Shown one piece after another: positions 63,708 to 64,000 of a DNA stretch of 64,000 nt. The DNA lies in assembly GCF_039851975.1 (NCBI RefSeq), contig NZ_CP156660.1, positions 3,911,035 through 3,975,034 of the forward strand, given 5' to 3'. The notes beneath the pieces are model-generated. The model saw nothing but the letters and a program-made list of their open reading frames with translations. It did not search any database and was not told the DNA's origin. A program made the position numbers and the translations under genes. This stretch comes from Desulfoscipio sp. XC116. Its GTDB lineage: Bacteria; Bacillota; Desulfotomaculia; Desulfotomaculales; Desulfallaceae. Numbering within the stretch: the stretch's first letter is position 1; each line of letters opens with the position of its first letter.

Positions 63708-64000
63708 AATCAATAGATGATCAATATAGTTATGAGATAAATTCCTTGAGCAGCTTGAGGTTCTGTCGAGACATACGCAATCACTCATCCCCACGTGCGT
63801 CCCCTTCACGCAACCGGCGAATAAGCGGTGTAGGGTCCGGCTGTTTTTTCATTTCACTTCTTAGCCGAGCCAAGCGTTGAAGCGAGTCTTTGGCGGTTAT
63901 TACCTGCTCACAATGTTCGGTTTTCTCAAGCTTCTGTAAACAATTTTTAAGCAGTTACCTCTTTATCAATCACCATCTCCGTGTTGTGCTTAAATTCGCC
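63708..64000 (-). other. Window end with a possible frameshifted minus-strand remnant
   Basis: On the minus strand, text from the window edge reads NTEMVIDKEVTA then a stop; a neighbouring frame continues LLKNCLQKLEKTEHCEQVIT, SLQRLARLRSEMKKQPDPTP, LIRRLREGDARGDE and stops near 63793. It looks like a small helical protein broken by one frameshift, but I cannot name it. The rest shows nothing. Confidence 0.35.

Overview
The window comes from an anaerobic, endospore-forming Gram-positive bacterium, most likely a Desulfotomaculum/Pelotomaculum-type member of the Firmicutes. This is inferred from gene content: HdrABC-type heterodisulfide reductase subunits, an [FeFe]-hydrogenase-like sensor, a SpoIIP-like protein, a YlmC/YmxH sporulation protein, a GerKB-type germination permease, and the housekeeping run prfB-secA-hpf-csp-comF. 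No rRNA, tRNA or CRISPR array was seen.

Bases 1-9800 are an AT-rich accessory region. The 3' part of a non-ribosomal peptide synthetase (C-A-PCP, predicted threonine) is cut by the window edge. A second megasynthase gene follows 3 kb later (ketosynthase, eroded acyltransferase region, carrier, thioesterase). About 3 kb of decayed transposases plus one intact IS200/IS605 TnpA gene lie between them, and another broken transposase follows. Bases 9.8-14.8 kb carry a carboxymuconolactone decarboxylase-like protein, a membrane protein and hdrCBA.

Bases 15.1-21.0 kb hold a complete vanG-type glycopeptide resistance cluster: vanR, vanS, D-Ala-D-Ser ligase, VanXY and VanT. A terminator-like hairpin separates the regulators from the resistance genes. 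A toxin-antitoxin pair (antitoxin apparently starting at AUA), a GC-rich ICE-like scar and an ECF sigma/anti-sigma pair follow. Next come carB, a Gly/Pro/Tyr/Cys-repeat protein with a small partner, a WYL regulator, a broken XRE regulator, a TauE-type exporter and the hydrogenase-like/chemoreceptor fusion.

Bases 32.8-43.5 kb contain a YtrA-type GntR/ABC operon with a perfect operator palindrome, a BrnT/BrnA pair, the SpoIIP homologue, an HTH/GIY-YIG protein, and a MacB-like ABC exporter operon with an extracytoplasmic repeat protein. Bases 43.7-56 kb are mostly core genes on the minus strand: MarR with a metal-binding membrane protein, split transketolase, YitT, prfB (with its programmed frameshift), secA, hpf, csp, comF and a diguanylate cyclase. 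Bases 56-60.6 kb are a decay zone: transposase fragments, a gerKB gene with an internal stop, and an MNT gene followed by pieces of three unrelated genes. The window closes with metK, ylmC and metF.

Several families of short dispersed repeats sit between genes (about 9.7, 27.3, 28.3, 39.4, 43.5, 48.0, 52.3, 58.6, 60.5 and 62.1 kb). Two of these families look like orphan ends of IS200/IS605-type elements.
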